This document shows positions 43,737-52,695 of a DNA stretch of 64,000 nucleotides, in pieces. Location of the stretch: NCBI RefSeq assembly GCF_002278075.1, contig NZ_CP022989.1:4154001-4218000 (forward strand). Direction: 5' to 3'. The DNA is from Paraburkholderia aromaticivorans. GTDB lineage: Bacteria; Pseudomonadota; Gammaproteobacteria; Burkholderiales; Burkholderiaceae. Position numbers and translations under genes: made by a program. Numbering within the stretch: the first letter of the stretch is position 1; each line of letters opens with the position of its first letter. Under the pieces are notes generated by a model. The model did no database searches. It was not told the origin of the DNA and saw nothing but the letters and a program-made list of their open reading frames with translations.

Positions 43737-43748
43737 GTACCCGGGTCG

Positions 43749-43776
43749 CAATTGGTAGCTAGATTGGTAGCTAGAG
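43749..43776. repeat. Right copy of the 28-bp direct repeat
   Basis: Identical to 24903-24930, with the 12-mer ATTGGTAGCTAG at 43751-43762 and 43763-43774. It lies 70 bp inside attR, in the same orientation as the left copy. An inverted pair TATCCGT/ACGGATA follows it before the core. Confidence 0.75.
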
Positions 43777-43840
43777 GCTTTTTTCCCCTTCTTAATATCC
43801 GTAAAACAACCGACGGATAAGGTTTTTCATGGATTTAGTC

Positions 43841-43866
43841 GAGCAATACGATATAGTTTTGATGTA
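43841..43866. repeat. attR core, displaced 3' end of rng
   Basis: GAGCAATACGATATAGTTTTGATGTA followed by A, so this copy also encodes EQYDIVLM with a TAA stop. It matches 24762-24787 except for one synonymous base. What lies to its right is the original chromosome downstream of rng. Confidence 0.88.
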
Positions 43867-44200
43867 ACCCCCCGACTCCGCCGTTTCGTTGTCCTCCCAC
43901 TAAAATCCGCGTTGCGCTGCCGGTGCGATTTCCAGCACATCGACAGCGCGCGGTGCGCGCCGCTCCGATATGCGCGCCTTCGGGAACGCCGAGCTTCCGC
44001 AAGTATCGCCGGAAGACGGCCCCAAAAAACACCCCCTCCTGCAGTACCCCGGAGCGGCGCGCACGCGCCGCGCACCGTAGCCCCGCCTCATCGCCCGACC
44101 GAACCCCCTTTTTTCCCCCTTGCCCTGCTTCGGCAAATAGGCGTATAACCATCCCACTGGATGTTAACTGGATGGCATACAGATGCCTCCCGGAGTGCAA
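43867..44200. other. Intergenic region between attR and the RHH gene
   Basis: 334 bp of former rng downstream sequence. It has no supportable gene. It includes C- and T-rich runs (CCCCCTTTTTTCCCCC-like near 44104-44122) and ATGTTAACTGGATGGCAT (44161-44178), a short region that may hold the promoter of the next gene. Confidence 0.3.
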
Positions 44201-44626
44201 ATGCCCAAACTCAGCCTCATCGACACCTCCCGCCCCAAAGGCGGCGAGACCGAAAAAATCACCATCAACCTCGGTCCGATCGACCTCGGCAAGATCGACC
44301 TGCTGGTCGAAGAAGGTTTTTACTCGAACCGCACCGACCTGATCCGCACGGCGATCCGCAACCAGCTCGCCGAGCATGCGCAGGTCGTCTCGGAAACGGT
44401 GACGCGGCGTGCCCTGGTGCTCGGGCTGCAACATTTCACCCGCCAGGATCTCGAAGCGGCGCAGGCCGCGCACGAACAACTCGACATTCATGTGCTCGGC
44501 CTCGCCAGCATCGCAGCCGATGTGCCGCCCGAACTCGCGGCGGCCACGATTGCATCGGTGGTGGTGCTCGGCGCCTTTCACGCATCGCCCGCGGTCAAGG
44601 CGGCGCTTGCCGGCCGCATCAGCTAG
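44201..44626 (+). CDS. Ribbon-helix-helix (CopG-type) regulator
   Basis: A 141-residue protein. The N-terminal RHH domain reads EKITINLGPIDLGKIDLLVE, then EGFYSNRTDLIRTAIRNQL, the strand and two helices of the fold. The C-terminal ~60 residues are a hydrophobic helical domain (VLGLASIAADVPPELAAATI) perhaps for oligomerisation or ligand sensing. ATG at 44201 follows CGGAG. It sits 90 nt before the esterase gene and probably regulates it. Confidence 0.8.
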   Translation: MPKLSLIDTSRPKGGETEKITINLGPIDLGKIDLLVEEGFYSNRTDLIRTAIRNQLAEHAQVVSETVTRRALVLGLQHFTRQDLEAAQAAHEQLDIHVLGLASIAADVPPELAAATIASVVVLGAFHASPAVKAALAGRIS

Positions 44627-44716
44627 GCACGACACTCAACTCATTACCGTGACTGAAGCAGTGACCCATCGGTCGACTTGCTCATCCACGCCCCACACAG
44701 GCCAACGCACACCATC

Positions 44717-45823
44717 ATGAAGATGAACGAAGATTTCCTGAAATCGATGAAAGACGCCTTCGAGCTCTTGCGCACGAAGGGCCCGCAGGAAGCCACGACG
44801 GCGGTTCAGCGCGCGCTCTCGGGCGCCAACCAGGCTCACGCGAACCACGCACAACCTGCGTACACGCCGTCCAACGCCAACGAATGGACGCAAGCGTGGA
44901 CGCTGATGCAAACGCAGATGCAAACGCAAGCGAGCCCCGCTCCGCACGCCCCCGCCGCGCCGGTCTTCGACGCCGACACGCCGGGCACCTTCAGCACGCA
45001 TACGTTCAGCAACGCGGCCGGACAACGTCAATACAAGCTCTACGTGCCGGCTGTCTACACCGGCGAGCCGTTGCCGCTGATCGTGATGCTGCACGGCTGC
45101 ACCCAGAACGCGGACGACTTCGCCGCCGGCACGCGCATGAACGAAATGGCCGAGCGTCACGGTTTCATGGTCGTGTATCCGAATCAGGCGCAAGCGGCCA
45201 ATCATTCGAAATGCTGGAACTGGTTCAAGCCCACCGATCAGCTGCGCGACCAGGGCGAGCCGTCGTTGATCGCCGGCATCACGCGCGAGGTGATGGGACG
45301 CTATCGCGTGGACCCGGCGCGTGTGTATGTGGCTGGCCTGTCGGCGGGCGGCGCGATGGCGGACATCATGCTGAAGACTTCGCCCGATCTCTACGCGGCG
45401 GCGGGCGTGCATTCGGGCCTCGCCCACGGCAGCGCGAAAGACTTGCCCTCGGCGCTCGGCGCGATGAAAGGCGCCAAGATGCAACGCAATCGCGCGCGTG
45501 AGACGCCGCAACGTCCACTCATCGTGTTTCATGGCGATGCGGACGCGACGGTCCATCCGTCGAACGCCGCCGACATCGTCGCGCCGTTCGACGCCGACAC
45601 CACCACCGTCAGCGCGCAATCCGGCGCGGCGAGCGGCCAACGCGCCTATACGCAGCACCGGCACGTCGCGGCGAACGGCGTGGAAGCGGAATACTGGTCG
45701 ATTCACGGCGCGGGTCACGCGTGGGCCGGCGGCAGTCAGCGCGGTTCTTACACGGATCCGTCCGGCCCCGATGCCGCCGCGGAAATGGTGAAATTTTTCC
45801 TCGCCCATCCGCGCCGCGACTAA
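44717..45823 (+). CDS. PHB depolymerase/esterase family hydrolase
   Basis: A 368-residue alpha/beta-hydrolase of the Esterase_phb group. It has IVMLHGCTQNADDFAAGT (oxyanion loop), the nucleophile box GLSAGGAMADIM, the Asp in HGDADATVHPSN and the His in GAGHAWAGG. There is no signal peptide. The first ~75 residues are polar with the phasin-like opening MNEDFLKSMKDAFELLRTKG, suggesting granule association. It may act on polyhydroxybutyrate or related esters. ATG at 44717 is chosen over 44678. Confidence 0.88.
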   Translation: MKMNEDFLKSMKDAFELLRTKGPQEATTAVQRALSGANQAHANHAQPAYTPSNANEWTQAWTLMQTQMQTQASPAPHAPAAPVFDADTPGTFSTHTFSNAAGQRQYKLYVPAVYTGEPLPLIVMLHGCTQNADDFAAGTRMNEMAERHGFMVVYPNQAQAANHSKCWNWFKPTDQLRDQGEPSLIAGITREVMGRYRVDPARVYVAGLSAGGAMADIMLKTSPDLYAAAGVHSGLAHGSAKDLPSALGAMKGAKMQRNRARETPQRPLIVFHGDADATVHPSNAADIVAPFDADTTTVSAQSGAASGQRAYTQHRHVAANGVEAEYWSIHGAGHAWAGGSQRGSYTDPSGPDAAAEMVKFFLAHPRRD

Positions 45824-45897
45824 GCCGGCACATCGGCAGCGACCCACGAACGCAGGCGTGCTATGCGAAAATGCGACGTACCGTTCGTGGAGCACGC

Positions 45898-48273
45898 ATG
45901 GCAGACCTTACCTCTTCCACGTCTTCGACAGTCGAAGCCGACTGCGCGAGAGAACCCATCCACATTCCGGGCGGCATCCAGCCGCACGGCTTCCTGTTCA
46001 GCATCGCCGCCGACGGCACGCTGCTGCAAGTCAGCGCCAACATCGCAACGTTGACGGGTGCGCCCGCCGAGCAGGCGCCGGGCCAGCCGATCGCGCGCAT
46101 CGTCGGTGACGAATGGGCCGCGCGCATTGTCGAGGCGCTGGCCGCGCATCAGGAAGACGGCATCCCGCTCTATGTCGGCTCGATGGGCGACCCGCGCGCG
46201 CCGGCCGCCGGCGCGCGCGCCACGCCGTTCGCGATGATCGCGCATCGTCATCAGGGCATCGCGATCGTCGAGCTCGAACCCGCGCGCGGCACGCTCGACG
46301 TGTTCTCGTCGATGTACCCGCTGGTGCGCACGTTCATCAACCGTCTGCAGGAAGTGCAAACCGTCGAGGGCCTCGCGCAGCTCGCGGCCGACGAAGTGCA
46401 GCGCATCACCGGGTACGGCCGCACGCTGGTCTACAACTTCGACAGCACGGGCAGCGGCCACGTGATCGCCGAGCACGTCGAGCCGGGTTACGCCTCTTAC
46501 GCGGACCAGCACTTTCCCGGCTCGGACATTCCCGCGCAAGCGCGCGCGCTCTATGTGCGCAACCGCATCCGCCTGATCGCCGACGCCGACTATCGGCCCG
46601 CGCCGCTGGTCCCGCCGCTGCACCCGTCGACAGGCCGGCCGACCGACCTCACCTATGCGTCGCTGCGCAGCGTCTCGCCGGTGCACGTGCAATACATGAG
46701 GAACATGGGCACGCTGTCGTCCATGTCGATGTCGATCGTGGTGCGCGGCAAACTGTGGGGCCTGATTTCCTGCCATCACGACACCGCGCGAGTCCCGCCT
46801 TTCGAAGTGCGCACCGCGTGCGAGCACATCGCGCAGGTTCTGTCGCTGCAGATCGAAGCCAAAGAGGAACACGCGCAAGCGGAGTACCGGCTGGAACTGC
46901 GCCGCACGCTCGCGCGCCTGCTCGCCGCGATGGCCAACACGGAGAGCTTCACGGACGCGCTCGCCAACGACCCGAAGGATCTGCTCGGGCTGACCGCATC
47001 CGACGGCGCGGCGATCGTCTTCGATGGGCGTGTGCTGCTGGTCGGCACCACGCCTTCCGAGCCGGAAGTCGCGAAGCTCGTCGAGTGGCTCGACACACGG
47101 GTGGACGACACCTTCGACACCGACGCGCTGGCCACCGCCTGCCCGGTCTTGCCGGCCAATCCGGACTACGCGGGCCTGCTCGCCGTGTCGATATCGAAGC
47201 TGTTTCGCAACTACGTGCTGTGGTTTCGCGAGGAAGTCGTTCAGACAATCAAGTGGGCGGGCGATCCGCGCGCGAAGCTGGCGGGTTTGTCCGCCTCGCT
47301 CTCGCCGCGCGAGAGCTTCGCGGTCTGGACCGACACCGTGCGCGGACGCTCACTCGCGTGGCGTCCCGCCGAACTCGAAATCGCCGTGGAATTCCGGACC
47401 GCATTGCTTGGCATCGTGCTGCGCCGCGCGGAAGAACTCGCGCAACTGGCGCTCGAACTCGGGCGCGCCAACAAGGAACTCGAAGGCTTCTCGTACACGG
47501 TGTCGCACGACTTGCGCGCGCCGTTGCGGCACATCGTGGGTTTTGCCGATCTGCTGCGCGAAATGGAAAGCGAGCGCCTGTCTGAACGCGGCAGTCATTT
47601 CGTGGAGCGAATCATTTCGTCGGCGCGCTTCGGCGGCAAACTGGTCGACGATCTTCTTGCCTTTTCGCAGATGGGACGCGCGGCGCTGCGTCCGCAATCG
47701 GTCGATCTGCAAGCCATGACCGATGCGCTGATCGACGACGAAACGAAAGAGACGCCCTCGCGCAATATTGCATGGCGTGTCGGCAAACTGGGTCACGTCA
47801 CCGCGGACGCCGTGCTGATGCACGTGGTGCTGCGGAATCTGATCGAGAACGCGGTAAAATTCACGGCAACCCGCGAGCAGGCGGAAATCGAAATCGGCCG
47901 CTATGCGGGTGAAGGCGAACTGGCAGGCCAGGACGTTTTTTTCGTCAAGGACAACGGTGTCGGTTTCGACATGCGCTACGTCGATAAACTTTTCGGCGTG
48001 TTCCAGCGTCTGCATCGTATTGAAGAATTCGGCGGCACGGGCATCGGGCTTGCTGGCGTCAAACGCATTGTCGAGCGGCATGGTGGCAAAGCCTGGGCGG
48101 CCGGCGAGATCGACAAGGGCGCGGCCGTGTATTTCTCGCTGCCTCATGTATTCATTGCCGACGCGAGCCAGGGCGAAGAGTCCGCCGCGGCGGCAGTCGC
48201 GCGGCTGACCGCATTGTCGCCGGGCAAGCGCTTCCGCCCCGTGCCGAAGGAGTCGAAAGATGAACCGAAATGA
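45898..48273 (+). CDS. bphP: Bacteriophytochrome histidine kinase
   Basis: A 791-residue red/far-red photoreceptor. The PAS domain carries the biliverdin-binding Cys16 (EADCAREPIHIPGGIQPHG). The GAF domain has the phytochrome DIP-type motif in HFPGSDIPAQARALYVRN and LRSVSPVHVQYMRNMG. The PHY domain has the tongue SPRESFAVW. The kinase has His near 537 (SYTVSHDLRAPL), N box (LIENAVKFTA) and G boxes. ATG at 45898 follows GGAG. It overlaps the response regulator by 14 nt. A 59-codon upstream extension runs into the esterase gene and is rejected. Confidence 0.95.
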   Translation: MADLTSSTSSTVEADCAREPIHIPGGIQPHGFLFSIAADGTLLQVSANIATLTGAPAEQAPGQPIARIVGDEWAARIVEALAAHQEDGIPLYVGSMGDPRAPAAGARATPFAMIAHRHQGIAIVELEPARGTLDVFSSMYPLVRTFINRLQEVQTVEGLAQLAADEVQRITGYGRTLVYNFDSTGSGHVIAEHVEPGYASYADQHFPGSDIPAQARALYVRNRIRLIADADYRPAPLVPPLHPSTGRPTDLTYASLRSVSPVHVQYMRNMGTLSSMSMSIVVRGKLWGLISCHHDTARVPPFEVRTACEHIAQVLSLQIEAKEEHAQAEYRLELRRTLARLLAAMANTESFTDALANDPKDLLGLTASDGAAIVFDGRVLLVGTTPSEPEVAKLVEWLDTRVDDTFDTDALATACPVLPANPDYAGLLAVSISKLFRNYVLWFREEVVQTIKWAGDPRAKLAGLSASLSPRESFAVWTDTVRGRSLAWRPAELEIAVEFRTALLGIVLRRAEELAQLALELGRANKELEGFSYTVSHDLRAPLRHIVGFADLLREMESERLSERGSHFVERIISSARFGGKLVDDLLAFSQMGRAALRPQSVDLQAMTDALIDDETKETPSRNIAWRVGKLGHVTADAVLMHVVLRNLIENAVKFTATREQAEIEIGRYAGEGELAGQDVFFVKDNGVGFDMRYVDKLFGVFQRLHRIEEFGGTGIGLAGVKRIVERHGGKAWAAGEIDKGAAVYFSLPHVFIADASQGEESAAAAVARLTALSPGKRFRPVPKESKDEPK

Positions 48274-48721
48274 AGGACCAAGCGTGCTAAGACCGATCCT
48301 GCTGGTTGAAGACAATCCGAACGACGTGGAACTCACGCTGATCGCGCTGGAAAAAACGCGCCTCGCCAATCCCGTCGTGTCGTTGCGCGACGGCGAAGAA
48401 GCGCTGCAATATCTACGCCGCGAAGGGCAATGGGCGAATCGCTCGGAAGACAACCCCGCGGTCATTCTGCTCGACAAGAAGCTGCCGAAGATCGACGGTC
48501 ACGAGGTGCTGAAGGCCGTGCGTACCGACGACAAGCTCAAACGCATTCCGGTGGTGATGCTGACGTCGTCGCGTGAAGAGAGCGACCTGTTGCGCAGTTA
48601 CGATCTTGGCGTGAATGCCTATGTGGTGAAACCGGTTGCGTTCGACGACTTCATGGCGGCCATCAACGACCTCGGCATGTTCTGGGCTGTGCTGAACGAA
48701 CCGCCGCCCTATCCCCGCTGA
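48260..48721 (+). CDS. Single-domain response regulator (phytochrome partner)
   Basis: A 153-residue receiver-only protein: acidic pocket VEDNPNDVE, phosphoacceptor Asp in VILLDKKLPKIDG, Thr/Ser in VVMLTSSREE and Lys in AYVVKPVAFDDF. It follows AAGGAG and overlaps bphP, so it should receive phosphate from BphP. This Rcp1-like subclass has a long alpha4 region (LRSYDLGVN). With no output domain it must act through protein contacts or phosphotransfer. Confidence 0.93.
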   Translation: MNRNEGPSVLRPILLVEDNPNDVELTLIALEKTRLANPVVSLRDGEEALQYLRREGQWANRSEDNPAVILLDKKLPKIDGHEVLKAVRTDDKLKRIPVVMLTSSREESDLLRSYDLGVNAYVVKPVAFDDFMAAINDLGMFWAVLNEPPPYPR

Positions 48722-48797
48722 CCGGAGCACGAGGCACATTCATCGGCGCGCCCTCGCTTGCCGGCGTGAGCAGCACGCCGCATGACGCCGCGACCGC

Positions 48798-50456
48798 CTA
48801 GCGGTATGCCGGCAACCTGACGCGGAACGTCGCGCCCTGCCCCGGGCCGCGGCTCTCCGCGGTAATCGTGCCGCGGTGCAGATCCACCAGATTTTTGACG
48901 AGCCACAGCCCGAGACCGAGGCCCGCGACGCGCCCCGACCCCTCGGCGCCAAATTGCTGAAAGCGCTCGAAAACCCGCTCCAGCGACTCCCCGTCCAGAC
49001 CGAGTCCGGTATCGCGCACCGCGAGTTCGACGCGCTCGCCATCCGCCCGCACCGAGAGTTCGATCGTGCCTTGTGCGGTGAACTTCACCGCGTTCGACAC
49101 GAGATTCCACACCACCTGTTTCATCCGGCCTTCGTCGGCGAGCACCATGGCCGAGGTGAGATCGTCCGCGATCAGCCGCAAGCCCTTGGCTTCGGCATGC
49201 ATGCGCATGTCTTCGACGACGATCCCGGCCAGCGCGCCGAGGTCCACCGGCTGCAAATTGACCGACAGCTTCCCGGTCACGATCGCCCCGCTGTCGAGCA
49301 GATCGTCCACCATATGCGAGAGCTGCCGCGCATTGCGGCTGATCACGCCGGTGGCGCGCGCGAGATGCGAAGGGTCGGCCGCGCGCTGCAACAGGTCGGT
49401 CCATGACATGATGGCCGACAGCGGCGAGCGCAGTTCGTGGCTGACGGTGGTGACGAAATGATCCATCGCCATGGCAAGACGCTCGCTGTGTTCGCGCGCA
49501 CGTTTCTCGGACGCGGCGATCTCGCGCTGCTCGAGCTCCGCTTCCTTGCGCGACGTGATGTCGAGCGTGAAGCCGATGACGGTGCTCAACGTGCCATCCG
49601 GCAGGAACCGGCCGACACCGCGCACCAGAATCCAGCGCACCGCGCCGCTCGCCCAGCCAATCCGGAAGTCGACTTCGAAATGGTCGTGAGCCGCCAGCGC
49701 GTGATGCATCGCATCGCGCAAACGGCCGCGGTCTTCGGGATGCACGACCTCGCCGAACAGACGCTGTTCGGTGAGCAGCGCGTCCGGAGTCAACCCGAGG
49801 TTCGACTTGCATTGATCGGTGCATTCAATCGCGCCGGTTGCCGGATCGAGCTCCCACGCGCCCAGTTGCGAAAACGCCATCGCAATCTGAAAGCGTTCCT
49901 GATGCTCGCGCAATTGCGCTTTGGCCTCGTCTGCGAGGAGTTGCCGCAGTTGCGCCTGCGAGCGCAGCTTCGCGCGTTCGCGCTGATCGCGTTCATAGTC
50001 CGAGACCCGCTCGGTCACTTCGCTCACGCGCAGCGCGATCGTGCCGCCTTGCCCATGACGCGCGCCCAGCTGGCTCGCCTTGATCTTCCAGTAACGCGGC
50101 ACGCGTGATTCGTTCGACGCCTCGCCATCGGACCTGGCGTCACGGCGCTCAGGCATCTCGTAACGAAACAGCGGCGACCATTTCGATTCGCCAGGCGACA
50201 GATCGCGTAACACGCCGATCAGCCACGCGCGCCGCGCTTCACGCTGCTCGGCCGGTCCGAACTGATTGACGTCGAGAATCGATTTGCCCTGCAGATCGCA
50301 CAACGACTGGCCCGTCAGGTCGAGATAGCGCGCGTTGGCGAGCAGGATCTCATAGCGATGATTCAGAATCAGATAGGCGTCGGGGAGCGACTCGAATGCG
50401 ATCGCTGCGTCGAACTGGTGCGACGGCGAGGAAAGATCCTGGAGGCGGCTATCCAT
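48798..50456 (-). CDS. PAS-domain sensor histidine kinase
   Basis: A 552-residue soluble kinase. PAS 1 near 15-130 (AIAFESLPDAYLILNHRYEILLANARYL region), a coiled-coil linker, PAS 2 near 185-310 (FSQLGAWELDPATGAIECTD; VIGFTLDITSRKEAE), HisKA with His near 340 (VTTVSHELRSPLSAIMSW), then HATPase boxes (NLVSNAVKFTAQG; GLGLGLWLVKNLVDLH). No membrane segment. The start at 50456 lies 20 nt after the haem oxygenase gene on the same strand. It may sense redox or oxygen state or cross-talk with the phytochrome pathway. Confidence 0.88.
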   Translation of the reverse strand: MDSRLQDLSSPSHQFDAAIAFESLPDAYLILNHRYEILLANARYLDLTGQSLCDLQGKSILDVNQFGPAEQREARRAWLIGVLRDLSPGESKWSPLFRYEMPERRDARSDGEASNESRVPRYWKIKASQLGARHGQGGTIALRVSEVTERVSDYERDQRERAKLRSQAQLRQLLADEAKAQLREHQERFQIAMAFSQLGAWELDPATGAIECTDQCKSNLGLTPDALLTEQRLFGEVVHPEDRGRLRDAMHHALAAHDHFEVDFRIGWASGAVRWILVRGVGRFLPDGTLSTVIGFTLDITSRKEAELEQREIAASEKRAREHSERLAMAMDHFVTTVSHELRSPLSAIMSWTDLLQRAADPSHLARATGVISRNARQLSHMVDDLLDSGAIVTGKLSVNLQPVDLGALAGIVVEDMRMHAEAKGLRLIADDLTSAMVLADEGRMKQVVWNLVSNAVKFTAQGTIELSVRADGERVELAVRDTGLGLDGESLERVFERFQQFGAEGSGRVAGLGLGLWLVKNLVDLHRGTITAESRGPGQGATFRVRLPAYR

Positions 50457-50476
50457 AGGCGAGTTCCGGTCGCGCT

Positions 50477-51175
50477 TCAATCGGCATTCACGCAGGCAGC
50501 CGTGGCGGGGCACCGTGCGAGCTCGATCAGACGGTCGAACGCATCGGCCGCGCCGCGGCACGCTTCGTCAATCAGGGTGGCTGTGTCGACTTCTGCCGCC
50601 ATCGCACGAAGGAAAACCTGCCAACGCGCGCCGAGCGAATCTCGCCCCGCGCTCAGATACTCGAGCGGATGCGGTGCGAGGCGGTCCTTCAGTTTCGCGT
50701 ACAGCACCGCGCCGCCTAGCTGCGAGCCTTCGATCACGTAGCAGATGCCCCAGCGGCGGGCCGCGCTGGCGTCGCCGCGCCAGGCACGCGCGACGGTCGG
50801 CGCCGGCATGCCGGCGCGGTCATGAGGATCAACCGAGGGATGCGAGAGATCGGCAGCGATCAGCGCGAGGCGATCGAAGCGCGCCGGCAGTACAGGTGAA
50901 TGCGCCGGTAAATGCGCCGGTGACTGCGGCCCGTCGCCGAAGCTGCCGAGCCAGGCTTCGAGCGGCACCAGCCAGTCGCGCAGAATCGCCAGATGCGCGA
51001 GGTAGTCGCGCAGCGCCACACTGTTCACCGACAGCGGCATGATCTCGTGCAGCAGTTCATGGCGCTCCGCGGTCGCGGCGCGCAGCGCGCCCAGCACGCC
51101 GGGTGCGCCATCTTTTCCGCTCGACGAGCGGCTGGCGGATTCAGGTGGGTCGATCAAACGGGTCCGGTTCAACAT
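50477..51175 (-). CDS. bphO: Haem oxygenase-like protein (BphO type)
   Basis: A 232-residue protein with the haem oxygenase helices: proximal His in TAERHELLHEIMPLSV near residue 35, and the distal-helix-like GICYVIEGSQLGGAVLYAKL. It would cleave haem to biliverdin, the chromophore of the neighbouring phytochrome. ATG at 51175 is chosen because the helix A region starts soon after; a longer open frame to 51430 is rich in Arg/Ala and overlaps the MscS gene. It heads a two-gene unit with the PAS kinase. Confidence 0.85.
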   Translation of the reverse strand: MLNRTRLIDPPESASRSSSGKDGAPGVLGALRAATAERHELLHEIMPLSVNSVALRDYLAHLAILRDWLVPLEAWLGSFGDGPQSPAHLPAHSPVLPARFDRLALIAADLSHPSVDPHDRAGMPAPTVARAWRGDASAARRWGICYVIEGSQLGGAVLYAKLKDRLAPHPLEYLSAGRDSLGARWQVFLRAMAAEVDTATLIDEACRGAADAFDRLIELARCPATAACVNAD

Positions 51176-51333
51176 GAATGAGCAGATTCCGATTATAGAG
51201 GCGACCGCGCCGGCGGCGCGAGACACCTTTTGCACGGGGTGCCTCGCGCGAGCAGGCGCGTTCCAGGCAACGGGCAGCCACCCGGCCACCATCGACCAAC
51301 CGTTGAGCAGCACGATCAAACGCGCGTGGCGCG

Positions 51334-52143
51334 CTAAGCCGCGACCGGACAACCCGCCTGTTCGAGCGCGGCCTGCGCGTGGTCGTGCAGGTCGTCGCTG
51401 GTGAGCGACGCGTCCGGTGTGCGCACCCATGCGGCGATGCGCAGCGTCGCGCCGCCATCGTCGGGATAGTCCGCCACCGTGACGACCGGCGCGAGCGTGG
51501 CACCGCCCAGCACACGCGGTTCGTCGGCGACGAGCTTCTTCAACTCGCCGATCGCGGCGTCGACATCCTTACGTTGCGCGAGGCCCACTTCCACCTCGAT
51601 ACGCTGCGTTCCGCCGCTGCTGTAATTGATCACCGGATTGCTCCAGATCTGGCTGTTCGGCACGAACACGGCATTGCCGTCGCCGCGCTCGATGCGCGTG
51701 GTGAAGAGCCCCACTTCGCGCACGATACCCGCTGCCGCGCCGCTGCCTTCGATCACGTCGCCGACGCGAAACGGCCGCAGCATCAGCAACATCATGCCGG
51801 CCGCAATATTTTGCAGCGTGCCTTGCAACGCGAGTCCAATCGCAAGGCCGGCCGCGCCGAGCACCGCGAGCACGCTCGCGGTCGCGATACCGATTTCGCT
51901 CAGCGCAGCAACGAAAACCAGCACGCGCACCGCCCACGTGCCCATGGCGGCCAGCATCGGCGCGAGCGTCGGGTCCGCATGCGTGCGCGCCAGCGCGCGG
52001 GCGAACATCGTGCCGACGCGATTCGACAGCCACCAGCCGACCACGAGGATCAGCACGGCCATCACGATATGGAGAGCGTCGTGAGTGAGCGTGACGAGCA
52101 ACGACGGCTGGAAGTGAAAGAGTCGGTTGAGGAGATCGTTCAT
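51334..52143 (-). CDS. mscS: Small-conductance mechanosensitive channel, MscS family
   Basis: A 269-residue channel with three membrane helices. The pore-lining TM3 has the Gly/Ala pattern AVLGAAGLAIGLALQGTLQNIAAGMMLL, followed by the beta domain RPFRVGDVIE and FVPNSQIWSNPVINY. It releases solutes on hypo-osmotic shock. The length and start (MNDLLNRLFHFQPSLL) are normal for compact MscS proteins. Confidence 0.94.
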   Translation of the reverse strand: MNDLLNRLFHFQPSLLVTLTHDALHIVMAVLILVVGWWLSNRVGTMFARALARTHADPTLAPMLAAMGTWAVRVLVFVAALSEIGIATASVLAVLGAAGLAIGLALQGTLQNIAAGMMLLMLRPFRVGDVIEGSGAAAGIVREVGLFTTRIERGDGNAVFVPNSQIWSNPVINYSSGGTQRIEVEVGLAQRKDVDAAIGELKKLVADEPRVLGGATLAPVVTVADYPDDGGATLRIAAWVRTPDASLTSDDLHDHAQAALEQAGCPVAA

Positions 52144-52344
52144 CTTGAGTCTTCGTTCCGTTGCGGTATGGATGTCCTGACGCAGGGAAGCAGAATACGT
52201 TCCCGCCCTTTACATGTTGTGCGACGAGGCACGCGACTTGCTCGCGCTTGCGAAGCGCCGCGGAGCAACCCCGCCAAGCCTCATCGGCAAAGGGGTTTTA
52301 CGGGGGTGGTTCACGGCGTCTGGATCCATGCAAAGGAGCACCTC

Positions 52345-52560
52345 ATGTCCCGACATCTGAAGCCTGAAGATCGCGTGAGCTGGAACACGCCGCGAGGCGT
52401 CACGCACGGGAAGGTCGTGCGTGTCATTTCCGCCCATACGACCGTGGACGGCAGAGCCGTCAATGCGTCGAAAGACGACCCGCATTACGAAGTGGAAAGC
52501 GAGAAAAGCGGCAAGCGGGCTGTTCATCGCGGCGACGCGCTGCATCGGATCGGGAATTGA
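52345..52560 (+). CDS. DUF2945 (hypervirulence-associated TUDOR) protein
   Basis: A 71-residue single-domain protein: KPEDRVSWNTPRGVTHGKVV, then DDPHYEVESEKSGKRAVHRG. It is the SH3/TUDOR-like DUF2945 fold, commonly found as a stand-alone stress-linked protein. AAAGGAG lies 7 nt before ATG 52345. A much longer in-frame extension is antisense to mscS and not real. Confidence 0.87.
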   Translation: MSRHLKPEDRVSWNTPRGVTHGKVVRVISAHTTVDGRAVNASKDDPHYEVESEKSGKRAVHRGDALHRIGN

Positions 52561-52695
52561 ACGAAGACAGGCGTGCCTGATGCGATTTGTTACGGATGGC
52601 TAAGCACAAGATGGGCAACGGATCGATGCCGCGGCGATCGGTAACGATCGGCAGCGCTTGCCGGCGCGGCATCGAGCCGCCGGCAAGACCGCGCT

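Larger units (their letters stand above)
24768..43866. mobile_element. 19.1-kb integrated element (degraded prophage or phage-satellite-like island) in rng
   Basis: The region is bounded by duplicated 3' rng sequence and starts with a tyrosine integrase pointing inward. It contains only accessory genes (regulators, primase-helicase, phage tail remnants, two insertion sequences), many of them with lower GC and shorter, more tightly overlapped genes than the surroundings. No capsid, portal, complete terminase or lysis genes are present, so it cannot form particles on its own. It could be a prophage reduced by deletion or a satellite that uses another phage's proteins. Confidence 0.88.

Noticed and set aside
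51379-52344. 322-codon upstream extension of the DUF2945 gene
   Set aside because: Antisense to mscS and of shadow composition; the SD and family start are at 52345.
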